Shown here: piece after piece, positions 1 to 7,909 of the stretch
How the letters are laid out: the number at the start of each line of letters is the position of its first letter
Position numbering within the stretch: the first letter of the stretch is position 1
Assembly: GCA_020832465.1 (NCBI GenBank)
Contig: JAFIER010000115.1
Location: 1 to 52,794, forward strand
Direction: 5' to 3'
DNA from: Bernardetiaceae bacterium
GTDB lineage: Bacteria; Bacteroidota; Bacteroidia; Cytophagales; Bernardetiaceae
DNA length: 52,794 bases
Made by a program: the position numbers and the translations under genes
The notes under the pieces: generated by a model
What the model was told of the DNA's origin: nothing
What the model saw: the letters and a program-made list of their open reading frames with translations, nothing else
Database searches by the model: none

Positions 1-160
1 ATTGTAGCTATCAATCATGAAGAATTCAGCAATTGCTACCCAATATTTAATACTGTCTTGAGAAGTCCTTATTTATTAAGCAATTGATTATCAGTTTTTT
101 AATAAATAAATAAAAAATAAAACAGGGGTGCGGAAAGTCAGTTATCGCTTTTGTTTGTTC

Positions 161-194
161 AACCATCGGGAGGGTCTTCGACCACTGCCGAGGT
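161..194. repeat. 34-nt repeat, copy 1
   Basis: This stretch matches 52689-52722 in the same orientation with two mismatches. Both begin AACCATCGGGAGGGTCTTCG. It lies downstream of the minus-strand gene ending at 242. The rest of 1-241 holds no recognisable gene. Only two copies are visible, so this could be a fragment of a larger interspersed repeat. Confidence 0.6.
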
Positions 195-241
195 TAGCGA
201 GGAACAGACAGCACAGAAAAGGCTTCGCTGGAGCTTCGCCG

Positions 242-1060
242 CTACTCGAGGTCTAATTCAAAGAGCGAATCGGGGAGTTCTTTTTCTTCGATGCTGATGA
301 GACGAAGTACGTTATAAGCTTCTTGTCTTTGATGTTGCGAGTCTCGGCGGTGCAACTCCTTATAAATAGACTCGAGCGATACGTGAACTTCTAAAATTAT
401 ATCTTCAAAATGAGAAGAAAAATTTGTAAAATAAAAGCCTTCTTGCTCTACAGCATTTTTTATGGCATCTATAGCGGAATCAGAAGCTCCTCCTACAAAA
501 CCCGAAGCTACATAAAAAATAGGAGGATAGTGCTTAATTTTTATACCTTTCTCTTTGGCTACCCAGATATGAGAAAAACAATCCTCACAATCGAAAACTA
601 CACGGTAAAGTGAGGCGGCTTCGTTATTAGAGGTAGTCGTATCTGCTTGGATCAGGCTTACTTCTTTGATTTTGGGTTGTATTTTTTTTAGCCTCTTTTC
701 TTCAATAATTTTGATTTTAGGATTTTTTAGATAATTACTTATTTTCAAACTATCAAAATTAGCTGGTTCAGCAATTTTGTAGTATTTTTTTCTTTTCAAT
801 TCTATGTACTCGTAAAGCATGAACTCCTCTTCGTTGGGCATACCCGCATCAGCATAAGCCACTTTGACAATTATTTTATCGCCTTTGATATAGACTTTGT
901 AGGCTTCAAATATATCAGACATCCAGTCTTCGGGTACGTCTGAAACGCTTCGGAGCATATCACCTGCTTCGTAGGTGAGCACACCTTCGAAGGCTTTTTG
1001 GGCGATGAGAGGACTCGAGAATAAGAAAAGAAAAATAAAAATCATGCAATTTTGTTTCAT
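242..1060 (-). CDS. Secreted protein, GLPGLI-like, paralogue of next gene upstream
   Basis: A 272-residue protein with a clear signal peptide (hydrophobic residues 5-18, likely cleavage after LIAQ near residue 21). The mature start FEGVLTYEAGD resembles the F-G-x-I-x-Y opening of the Bacteroidota GLPGLI family, but I cannot see enough further motifs to assign it firmly. It has two cysteines in DCEDC (near 157-161). The C-terminus (IEEKELPDSLFELDLE) matches that of the 1074-1976 product (IEEKELPDELFEIKIAN), and both share W-V-A-K and PPxF stretches, so the two are tandem paralogues 13 bp apart in one operon. Probably periplasmic or outer-membrane associated. The function is not known. Confidence 0.8.
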   Translation of the reverse strand: MKQNCMIFIFLFLFSSPLIAQKAFEGVLTYEAGDMLRSVSDVPEDWMSDIFEAYKVYIKGDKIIVKVAYADAGMPNEEEFMLYEYIELKRKKYYKIAEPANFDSLKISNYLKNPKIKIIEEKRLKKIQPKIKEVSLIQADTTTSNNEAASLYRVVFDCEDCFSHIWVAKEKGIKIKHYPPIFYVASGFVGGASDSAIDAIKNAVEQEGFYFTNFSSHFEDIILEVHVSLESIYKELHRRDSQHQRQEAYNVLRLISIEEKELPDSLFELDLE

Positions 1061-1073
1061 AATTATATGGGGT

Positions 1074-1976
1074 TTAATTAGCTATTTTGATTTCGAAAAG
1101 TTCGTCAGGGAGTTCTTTTTCTTCGATATTGCGGAGGATATGTATTTCATACATTTCCGTATGAGGTCCTACTTGGGATTTATTCATTTTATGTGTTTCA
1201 GAGGTTTCACTATAGAGTATAAGCCCCTGAAAATAATCACTAAAATCATTGAAAACTCGGCTTTCTCTTGCTAAGTCTCTTAGACTTGGTATGTCTGCGC
1301 TGTAGCCATGATGAAAAGGAGGATAAACACTTGGATAGGGCAGACTATCGTCTTTAGCAACCCATACAAATTGCCAGTAGTGAGGGTACTCGTAATCGAT
1401 GCGGTAGCTTGTGGCTGCTCTTCCCTGTATTATGGTGCTATCTTCCAAAAGTGTAACTTTTTTTATAGCCTTACGATAATCCGAAAGAGGCATTTTTCGT
1501 TGAACATGCTCTGGGCTAATTTCTCCCTTATAATCTGCTGGGACTTTACCATATTCAAATCGATAGTACATATTACTATCTAAGTCTATGAATTCGTGTA
1601 AGCAATAAGTGAGTTTCTCTGGATTAAAGCCACCCTTATGGTAGCGATTCCAGAATGTTTTCTTACCTACTTCTTTTTCTCTCAACTCTTTATCTACTCG
1701 TATTCTGCGCCCTTTAAAATATAAGCGGTATGCAAAAATAAAATCATCGAGGTGCATATCAGTCCTACCACTGCCAGCATATCCTTTTTTTTCTTCTTTT
1801 GTCCTGACTAAGCGATAATTCGGGGTATAATCTATAATTCCTTCAAAAGCTTGCTCTTGTTTAGCTATTACTACAGTTTCGTCTAATGTAATCCCTTTAA
1901 AATCTTGGTCTTGCTGAGCTACTGATACCACCACCATACAAAAAAAGTAAAGAAAAGTGTAAATTAGAAATTTCAT
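1074..1976 (-). CDS. Secreted protein, GLPGLI-like, first gene of paralogous pair
   Basis: A 300-residue protein with an N-terminal signal peptide (MKFLIYTFLYFFCMVVVSVAQ, probable cleavage after VAQ). After a short linker the mature part has FEGIIDYTPNYRL, equivalent to FEGVLTYEAGD in the downstream paralogue. It lacks the DCEDC cysteine pair but keeps the WVAKD and PPFHHGY region and the shared C-terminal EEKELPDELFEI. It is followed after 13 bp by the 242-1060 gene, so the two are probably co-transcribed. Function unknown; the GLPGLI-like label rests only on size, export signal and the N-terminal F-G-x-I/L-x-Y motif. Confidence 0.8.
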   Translation of the reverse strand: MKFLIYTFLYFFCMVVVSVAQQDQDFKGITLDETVVIAKQEQAFEGIIDYTPNYRLVRTKEEKKGYAGSGRTDMHLDDFIFAYRLYFKGRRIRVDKELREKEVGKKTFWNRYHKGGFNPEKLTYCLHEFIDLDSNMYYRFEYGKVPADYKGEISPEHVQRKMPLSDYRKAIKKVTLLEDSTIIQGRAATSYRIDYEYPHYWQFVWVAKDDSLPYPSVYPPFHHGYSADIPSLRDLARESRVFNDFSDYFQGLILYSETSETHKMNKSQVGPHTEMYEIHILRNIEEKELPDELFEIKIAN

Positions 1977-2004
1977 AAGGATTGTGTTGTTTGGGCTAGA
2001 TTAC

Positions 2005-2049
2005 AAAAAGCAAGTATTTGATAAATTAAATATTCTATCAAATACTTGC
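2005..2049 (-). terminator. Rho-independent terminator after the 2062-2448 gene
   Basis: Perfect 14-bp arms (GCAAGTATTTGATA with its complement, 2010-2023 and 2036-2049), followed on the minus strand by a run of five T. It begins 13 bp past the stop codon of the small exported protein and separates it from the paralogue operon. Confidence 0.8.
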
Positions 2050-2061
2050 AAAAAAATATTT

Positions 2062-2448
2062 CTATAAAGTCCCTAATACGTATGCTTCCATATGAGCATA
2101 TATAGCTGGCGAAGCAGTTTGTCCAGTATCGCCGTCTATAACATCAATTACTTGCGTGCCATCAGCATTTGTTTTAACAATTTGGCGTACTGTACTACGC
2201 AGTACTCTACTATCAGGATCGCCCGCGCATTTTGTGGAAACGTAAAATCTTTTACTACCGTCTGGACCGATATGAGGATGTGCTTTTCTTTCCGAGCCTT
2301 TAATAACCACTTCTCTACACTTTACACCTTCAGGTGCAGCGATGTCAGTTACTCTCAAAGTTTCAGAATGCCCAGTTAATTCCACCAGACTAAAAGAAAA
2401 AAGCACAAATGCTATCGCTACAAAGGCAAATTTAAAGAGATTTTGCAT
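2062..2448 (-). CDS. Small exported protein, unknown function
   Basis: A 128-residue protein. Residues 6-25 form a hydrophobic segment (FAFVAIAFVLFSFSLVEL) that could be a signal peptide or an N-terminal anchor. The remainder is hydrophilic with two cysteines (CREV and KCAGD), which could form a disulfide, and a conserved-looking HPHIGPDG. I recognise no family. The gene is a single transcription unit: a promoter-like site lies about 120 bp upstream and a strong terminator directly downstream. Confidence 0.7.
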   Translation of the reverse strand: MQNLFKFAFVAIAFVLFSFSLVELTGHSETLRVTDIAAPEGVKCREVVIKGSERKAHPHIGPDGSKRFYVSTKCAGDPDSRVLRSTVRQIVKTNADGTQVIDVIDGDTGQTASPAIYAHMEAYVLGTL

Positions 2449-2566
2449 AATAACAAAAAATTTAGATATAAAAAAAATAAAAAAAGATTAATTCAAACAA
2501 ATGCCTTATAAAATCCTGTCCGTCCGCTACATTTATTTTTAAATGCTTTGTCTAAATTTTATGATG

Positions 2567-2598
2567 CAAATATAGGTAATTTAAAAACAAAAATCCAA
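2567..2598 (-). promoter_or_regulatory. Bacteroidota-type promoter for the 2062-2448 gene
   Basis: On the minus strand, TTG (2596-2598) is followed after 21 nt by TATATTTG (2567-2574), matching the family consensus TTG-N19-21-TAnnTTTG. An 18-bp A tract (T18 on the plus strand, 2602-2619) lies just upstream, where an UP-like element would be. The predicted leader is about 110 nt. Confidence 0.5.
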
Positions 2599-2601
2599 CT
2601 G

Positions 2602-2619
2602 TTTTTTTTTTTTTTTTTT
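2602..2619. repeat. Homopolymer T18 tract
   Basis: Eighteen consecutive T on the plus strand, the longest single-base run I noticed in the window, directly upstream of the promoter-like site at 2567-2598. Such a tract is prone to slippage and could vary in length between cells or assemblies. Confidence 0.9.
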
Positions 2620-2830
2620 AATGTTGTTTATCTTTTATATGCGTTTAAAGTCTTTAAATAAGGTTTTAGTTTTTTAGAGACGCGGATAGGTGTTTGAATC
2701 AAGTTTTTATTGGTATGTAATAAAACTGATAAAATATTTAATTTTTTGATTATGAAGGCTGTCTGTGGCTTATATAGGCAGAGAGGTAGGAATATTTTAC
2801 ACAAAAAAGATTAAGTTTTTAAAATGTAAA

Positions 2831-2917
2831 ATTAGCACTCACATTTCTTTGAGAAATGTGAGTGCTAATCCCATTTATCCATAGCGTGGGGTTTTCAAAT
2901 CCCACGTTATGGATAAA
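2831..2917. repeat. Two adjacent palindromes (element A core and arm)
   Basis: The first palindrome (2831-2869) has perfect 18-bp arms around TTG and contains the recurring core ACATTTCT-TTG-AGAAATGT. The second (2874-2917) has arms TTTATCCATA/TATGGATAAA and CGTGGG/CCCACG. The order core hairpin, then a CCATAGCGTGGGG-type hairpin, is that of element A without its terminal repeats. They lie between the 1033-residue gene (ending at 2964) and the small exported gene. Nothing else is recognised between 2620 and 2963. Confidence 0.75.
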
Positions 2918-2963
2918 GGTATATTTGTATAGTCATTTTTGTATAACCGACATTTTTGAGTTC

Positions 2964-5900
2964 TTAATCGCAAACAAATTTATATGTCCAGTCCGTACCT
3001 GCATCATTACCGATAATTTTAATCGTAATCCAAGTAGAATTTCTACAAATCTCAATCGGTATGCTTCCTCTTCCAGCTATTGGGACTCTGCTGTCGTAAA
3101 GTATTCTGCCACTTTCCCCACGTCCACAGTATATAATAAGTTGGTCAGGTAGTGTAAACATATCGTACTCTAGGCTAAACTTTACGTCTTGATATCGCAT
3201 ATTAAATTCACGTACAATGATTCCTTGCCCTCCTGCTTCTTGGGGTGGTGCATTGCAGGGTGCTGGTGCGGGTCTGTCATCTTTGAGCGGGATGGTTCGT
3301 TTCTGTTCATTTGCTGATAGCAAATCGCTTACTAAGATACGGTTTATAGTATTTCTGTTGTCTTGGTATCGAGGTCGGTGGCTTGCTTGAATAGATATTA
3401 GATCTTCGGGATTTAGTCCTCCTATGGTAAAATATCCATTTGCATTACTCATAACGGTATCTCTTCTTATTAGCTGTTCTGCTCTTGCTATAATAGCAAT
3501 ATTTCTGGTGCCGGGTATTGGTCTTCCCGTATTAAAGCTGGTATTTTTGAAGGTAAGCGGATTGCCGTCGGGTTCGAGGCATATAGTGCGTTCTTCTCTT
3601 TTAAGTTGCATAAAATCTGCCACGGAGATATTGTTATTATCAAATTCAGCTGGGATGTAGTATTGTTTTTGTGCGGCGAGTTGTACTTTTGCGATACTGT
3701 AGGCATTTTCATATTCTCCTTTTCCAATACCATTGACGTTAGTACGTGCTGTGGTTTGTTCGTTTTTGCCCTCAATATCAAAGTTAATAATTACGTTTGC
3801 ATTGGGTAGTGGCTCACCTGTTTTGCAGTCATTGACGTAAAAACGCAAGTTTTGTTTGATGGGTTTGAGGCGCAATAGGCGATTTAAATCTACATCACCA
3901 CTTATAGTTTCGATATCTTTTGCGGTAAGCGTATCAGCGATATATCCTTCTTTTCGCGCAATAATTTGCATATCTTCCGCACATTGCAATAGTGCACCTT
4001 GCACACGCCCATCGGCTTCGGTGCGTGCTTCGCTTCTTTCGTAGGCGTTTTCTGTGCGCTGATTAAACACAATCTGCGCATCGGGAAGTGGCTGGTTATC
4101 TTCAGCATCTACGACCTTAAAATCCATAGCAGTAGATATTGCATTAAGCGGTAGCACAAATACATGCAAGGAAGCAAGGGTATCAAAATCAAGAATTTGC
4201 ATACCTGTACTGTAGCAAGGCTGCTGGTTAGCCGCTACTTTGACCTGCTCGCCACTGCCCATGATAAGTTCGTATAGGTTGTAGGATAAACCTTCGAAAG
4301 TAGCTTCACTATTCTGGTTAATTACTTGCTCGAAGTTGCTATTTTTATAGCTTAGGGTAATAACTGTTTGGGGCTGTGCTTTTTCTGCGGGTTCGAGCTT
4401 GACAATGAGCGTTTTCGAAAAGGGTATAAAAAGTAAAAGAGGGAGCAGGAGTAGCAACAAACCACCGAAAAACCAAATAAGCCAAGGTTTTCGGTCTTTG
4501 AGCTGAAGCGTATAATTTATTTCATTTGGATTAAATGTAAATGCTTTTGTTACCGTATTTTTATTTTTTGATGCCTCCTGCCCTTGCATTAGATGCACTT
4601 TAGTCATAATCTTTTCACCCGCAGCGAATTTTGCATAAGGTATAACGACCGTGCCTTTGCTATCGGTAAGGTTATTGATTTTTCCTGATTGAAGTGCAAA
4701 CTCCATCAGTATATTAGTCATGGGTGCGCCCTTTTGGTCTAATAATAGGACAGTTACGGACTCGGGCACAGGGTCTTTAATCTGAAAAGTCCATTGATTA
4801 TGCCCTTCTGTAACGGTAAAAACTTGGCTATTTTCTAAGTGATTCCAATCACTTAATTCTACTTTACTGCCTATTTCAATATTGCCCTCAAGTTGAATAT
4901 GCCCTGCTGAGTCGCTATAAAAATCTTTGCGTACCTCTGCATAAGTGATCAAAATAGGATAGTCAGCTAATGATTGACGTTGTGCATCAATAATGCGAAT
5001 TTGAATATCAAAAGTAGGCGTTGCGGGCGTTTGTTGTTGTTGTTGTTGTTCTTCTTCTTCTGGTATTGGTATTGGTTCAGGTTCTTCTTGTGGTGGTATT
5101 GGAGTTTCTTCTGTTTGTATTTGTAAGACAAACTCATTGCCACTGCGTGCTATTTCAAAAGTTTTTTCGGGTTCTTCGCCCTCAATTGTGCGTATATTGA
5201 TTTGAGTACCGACTTGGAGCTGTGGACAAATAATGATGCCATTATCGCCAGTGTTGAGTGTTTGGGTTTTGCCTGCGTGCTCGAGCTCGAGTGCTATATT
5301 GGTTTGCAGTTCGTTGTGCTGATTGATGACTTTGATTTCAGCATCTGCAAAGCTCGGGATTTTGACGGTATAAATTTCAGACCCAGCATTGATTTGAATA
5401 AGCTGCTCGAAAAGCAAGTTTTCATTTTGAACTTTAAAGACTTTTACCTGTGCGCCAACAGTGCATTTTCCTAAATGTATGCGTCCTTGTGCGTCGCTTT
5501 TTAGGATTTGTGGTGGCATAGGGATTTTTTGTGCCTCGAGCTGATAGTTTAAAACCGAAACATTATCGCTATAGCGCAAATCTAAAATAACATTACGCAC
5601 TTCGGGTAGTGGGATGTTACGTGTGATATTATTCACTGTAGCGGGCAGTATCGAATCCATTGATTTACAGCCCCATTGTGTAAGAATGGGAATAAGTTTG
5701 CCCTCGGCAGTCTCGATGACTTTAATATCGCTTACCGATGAGACCATAAACATATCTTTATAAATATGCTTAAACTCGCGATGCTTACTGAGCTTATCGC
5801 TAATTCGGTCTTGCAAATCCAGCATTAAGGCTGCTATTTGAGGTTTCAAACTCTCATCGAGTTTATCAAAATCTATGGGCACTTCGGTGCGCACTTCGCC

Positions 5901-6065
5901 TTCGTAAGACCAACGGCTCGCTGTAGTAAATACATCAGGACGTGCAAAAAACATATACTCATCAGTATCAAGCACTGTTTTGAGTTTGTTATAAAGCTGT
6001 GTATAATTGCGTGGGTGCAATACAAATTTGATATTATCGGCAGAGTTTTCGGCAAGTAAGAACAT
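2964..6065 (-). CDS. Large one-pass membrane protein with repeated beta-sandwich domains
   Basis: A 1033-residue protein without a signal peptide. The N-terminal ~150 residues form an unrecognised domain (KDMFMVSSVSDIKVIE near 105-120, ILTQWGC near 130). They are followed by several Ig-like or carboxypeptidase-regulatory-like segments up to about 525, including an acidic and poly-Q linker near 335-350. One transmembrane segment (about 528-553, FFGGLLLLLLPLLLFIPF) splits the protein. The C-terminal half has at least three more CarboxypepD_reg-like repeats (NQPLPDAQIVF, GEPLPNANVIINF, GRPIPGTRNIAII) and a final domain with LPDQLIIYCGRGESG, ILYDSR and GTDWTYKFVC, which looks CUB-like. Either a cytoplasmic N-half or the reverse topology would be unusual for such folds. 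Probably a surface or envelope scaffold; function unknown. Confidence 0.8.
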   Translation of the reverse strand: MFLLAENSADNIKFVLHPRNYTQLYNKLKTVLDTDEYMFFARPDVFTTASRWSYEGEVRTEVPIDFDKLDESLKPQIAALMLDLQDRISDKLSKHREFKHIYKDMFMVSSVSDIKVIETAEGKLIPILTQWGCKSMDSILPATVNNITRNIPLPEVRNVILDLRYSDNVSVLNYQLEAQKIPMPPQILKSDAQGRIHLGKCTVGAQVKVFKVQNENLLFEQLIQINAGSEIYTVKIPSFADAEIKVINQHNELQTNIALELEHAGKTQTLNTGDNGIIICPQLQVGTQINIRTIEGEEPEKTFEIARSGNEFVLQIQTEETPIPPQEEPEPIPIPEEEEQQQQQQTPATPTFDIQIRIIDAQRQSLADYPILITYAEVRKDFYSDSAGHIQLEGNIEIGSKVELSDWNHLENSQVFTVTEGHNQWTFQIKDPVPESVTVLLLDQKGAPMTNILMEFALQSGKINNLTDSKGTVVIPYAKFAAGEKIMTKVHLMQGQEASKNKNTVTKAFTFNPNEINYTLQLKDRKPWLIWFFGGLLLLLLPLLLFIPFSKTLIVKLEPAEKAQPQTVITLSYKNSNFEQVINQNSEATFEGLSYNLYELIMGSGEQVKVAANQQPCYSTGMQILDFDTLASLHVFVLPLNAISTAMDFKVVDAEDNQPLPDAQIVFNQRTENAYERSEARTEADGRVQGALLQCAEDMQIIARKEGYIADTLTAKDIETISGDVDLNRLLRLKPIKQNLRFYVNDCKTGEPLPNANVIINFDIEGKNEQTTARTNVNGIGKGEYENAYSIAKVQLAAQKQYYIPAEFDNNNISVADFMQLKREERTICLEPDGNPLTFKNTSFNTGRPIPGTRNIAIIARAEQLIRRDTVMSNANGYFTIGGLNPEDLISIQASHRPRYQDNRNTINRILVSDLLSANEQKRTIPLKDDRPAPAPCNAPPQEAGGQGIIVREFNMRYQDVKFSLEYDMFTLPDQLIIYCGRGESGRILYDSRVPIAGRGSIPIEICRNSTWITIKIIGNDAGTDWTYKFVCD

Positions 6066-6106
6066 AGTATTGTATTAAGCCTTAAAAGTGAATGATAACC
6101 CAAACT

Positions 6107-6317
6107 ATACTACATAGACATTCGCCAGCCAGCAGTAACATGACTCAAAGAAAGGGTGTACGACAGCTTTGCTAAATTAGCTCCGAAATAACATGTCTGT
6201 CAGAAATGTTATTTCTATAACTTGCTAAGCCGATTTACCAACTTGAAGTACACCCCAAAGCAATGTTATTGCTAAGCCCATTTTTCCATAACGCTATGGA
6301 AAAATGTATAGTAGTAT
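6107..6317. repeat. Element A copy interrupted by element B
   Basis: The outer ends are ATACTACATAGACATT and AATGTATAGTAGTAT, the terminal inverted repeats of element A. The left part has CATTCGCCAGCC and the right part has the AAGCCCATTTTTCCATA hairpin. The middle is replaced by a 102-bp element B (6154-6255). Together with the hairpin at 6324-6354 it fills most of the 490-bp gap upstream of the PLP-enzyme gene. Confidence 0.7.
6154..6255. repeat. Element B, 102 bp, inserted in element A
   Basis: The ends are GGGTGTAC and GTACACCC, an 8-bp perfect inverted repeat. The centre is a hairpin with AACATGTCT/AGAAATGTT arms. The flanks CAAAGAAA (6146-6153) and CAAAGCAA (6256-6263) match at 7 of 8 positions, as expected for an aged 8-bp target duplication. 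Related ends (CAACTTGACGTACACC) occur at 11680-11703 and 19270-19293. Confidence 0.7.
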
Positions 6318-6323
6318 GAACCA

Positions 6324-6354
6324 AAACTAACATTTCTCTGAGAAATGTTAGTTT
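6324..6354. repeat. Stand-alone core palindrome
   Basis: Perfect 14-bp arms (AAACTAACATTTCT and its complement) around CTG. It is the same core hairpin found inside elements A and B, here without their ends, about 200 bp upstream of the start at 6557. Confidence 0.8.
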
Positions 6355-6556
6355 CATGGCTAATTGAGAAAAGCAAATTAAGAAATCTATGGCAAAAAAA
6401 ATAGTAAAATTTGATTTTTTTTAGCAGTATGTTTTTTTGAGACCAAAGCAAGTAAAAAATCTTTTGAAAAGCTACAAAAAAAAGCTATATTGCTCAATTC
6501 AATATACACACATATCTTTATTTTACCAAAGTATTACAAATATTACACAAAAAACA

Positions 6557-7825
6557 ATGAAAGACAACAATAACACAAACAAAGCACGCAAGTTTTCACC
6601 AGAAACTTTAATGATGTCTTATGGCTACAAGCCTTCCCTATCTGAGGGCGCAATTAAATGTCCTATTTTTCAGACTTCTACCTTTGTTTTTAAGAACGCA
6701 GAGGAGGGCAAAGCATTTTTTGAAGTGGCTTATGGGATTCGTGAGCAAAGAGAAGGTGAGGAGCTCGGGCTAATTTATAGCCGTTTGAATAACCCCGACC
6801 TTGAGATATTAGAGGATAGATTAGCGCTTTGGGACGAAGCAGAGGATTGTGCTATTTTTGAGAGTGGTATGTCTGCTATAAGTACGGTTATGTTTGAGTT
6901 TTTAAAACCCGGCGATTTACTTTTGCATAGCGCACCTCTTTACGGCGGTACGGGGCATTTTATCAAAGAGGTTTTGACTAAATTTGGTATAGAGAGTGTG
7001 GAGTTTATGCCACAGGATACAAAAGAAACGATTATTCAAAAAGTCAAAGATACTGGCAAGGCAGATAGATTAGGATTAGTACATATCGAGACTCCTGCCA
7101 ATCCGACGAATGATTTGATAGATTTGACAATGTGTCGTGAGATTGCCGATGCCTTTTCTACGCCAGAGAAGCATGTATATCTGGCCGTAGATAATACATA
7201 CTTAGGGCCGCTCTGGCAAAAACCCATTGAGTTTGGTGTTGATATCGTAATCTACTCAGCTACGAAGTATATTGGCGGTCATTCTGACGTGATTGCGGGG
7301 GCTTGTGTAGGTTCATTTGATGTGATTAAAAGGCTTAAAACGCTGCGTACCTTTTTGGGAAATATGGCGGGACCCTGGACGGGCTGGTTGCTTTTGCGTA
7401 GCTTAGAAACTTTACAAATTCGTATGGAAAAACAAACGGCTAATGCACAAAAAGTGGCTGCTTATCTCAATACACACCCTAAAGTAGAAAAGGTATATTA
7501 CTTAGGCTTGCTCAAAGAGGGCGATGCGCAATACGAAACTTATCGCAAGCAATGCCTGGCGCCAGGGGCGATGATCGCTTTTGATATTAAAGGTGGGGAA
7601 GCAGAAGCCTTTACCTTCTTGAATAATCTTAAAATTGCGCATCTGGCAGTAAGCCTTGGAAGCACGGAGTCGTTAGCAGAGCACCCCGCAAGCATGACGC
7701 ACTCTTCTATGAGCAAAACCGAAAAAGATATTTTAGGTATCGGAGATAATATGGTAAGGTTATCTATTGGTGTAGAAAATCCCGATGATTTGATTTGGGA
7801 TATCGAGCAAGCATTGAATTGCTAA
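6557..7825 (+). CDS. Cystathionine gamma-synthase-family PLP enzyme
   Basis: A 422-residue fold-type-I PLP enzyme of the Cys/Met metabolism (trans-sulfuration) family, cytoplasmic. Visible motifs are SRLNNPD (about 68-75), the cofactor-phosphate region ESGMSAIST (near 98), APLYGGTGH (near 124), the Asp pocket VDNTYLGP (about 212-218) and the PLP lysine in YSATKYIGGHSD (near 236). These cannot separate cystathionine gamma-synthase or -lyase from methionine gamma-lyase; the C-terminal SLGSTESLAEHPASMTHSSM is typical of all. The frame stays open to 6437, but the upstream stretch is AT-rich and not family-like, so I take the ATG at 6557 (MKDNNNTNKARK). It stands alone between intergenic palindromes. 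Confidence 0.9.
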   Translation: MKDNNNTNKARKFSPETLMMSYGYKPSLSEGAIKCPIFQTSTFVFKNAEEGKAFFEVAYGIREQREGEELGLIYSRLNNPDLEILEDRLALWDEAEDCAIFESGMSAISTVMFEFLKPGDLLLHSAPLYGGTGHFIKEVLTKFGIESVEFMPQDTKETIIQKVKDTGKADRLGLVHIETPANPTNDLIDLTMCREIADAFSTPEKHVYLAVDNTYLGPLWQKPIEFGVDIVIYSATKYIGGHSDVIAGACVGSFDVIKRLKTLRTFLGNMAGPWTGWLLLRSLETLQIRMEKQTANAQKVAAYLNTHPKVEKVYYLGLLKEGDAQYETYRKQCLAPGAMIAFDIKGGEAEAFTFLNNLKIAHLAVSLGSTESLAEHPASMTHSSMSKTEKDILGIGDNMVRLSIGVENPDDLIWDIEQALNC

Positions 7826-7845
7826 TACTTAATTTTTAAAATTTT

Positions 7846-7878
7846 AGCACTAACAGTTCTGCCAGAACTGTTAGTGCT
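7846..7878. terminator. Hairpin between the PLP enzyme and DUF4236 genes
   Basis: Perfect 15-bp arms (AGCACTAACAGTTCT and complement) around GCC, 20 bp after the stop at 7825. There is no clear T run afterwards, so it may act as a terminator or as an mRNA 3'-end stabiliser. It belongs to the AACAGTTCT core family. Confidence 0.55.
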
Positions 7879-7909
7879 ATACCTACATTCCAACAAAAAA
7901 AACTATGAT

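Noticed and set aside
6437-6556. Upstream extension of the PLP-enzyme gene by 40 codons
   Set aside because: The extension is AT-rich and unrelated to the family; the ATG at 6557 gives the normal length.
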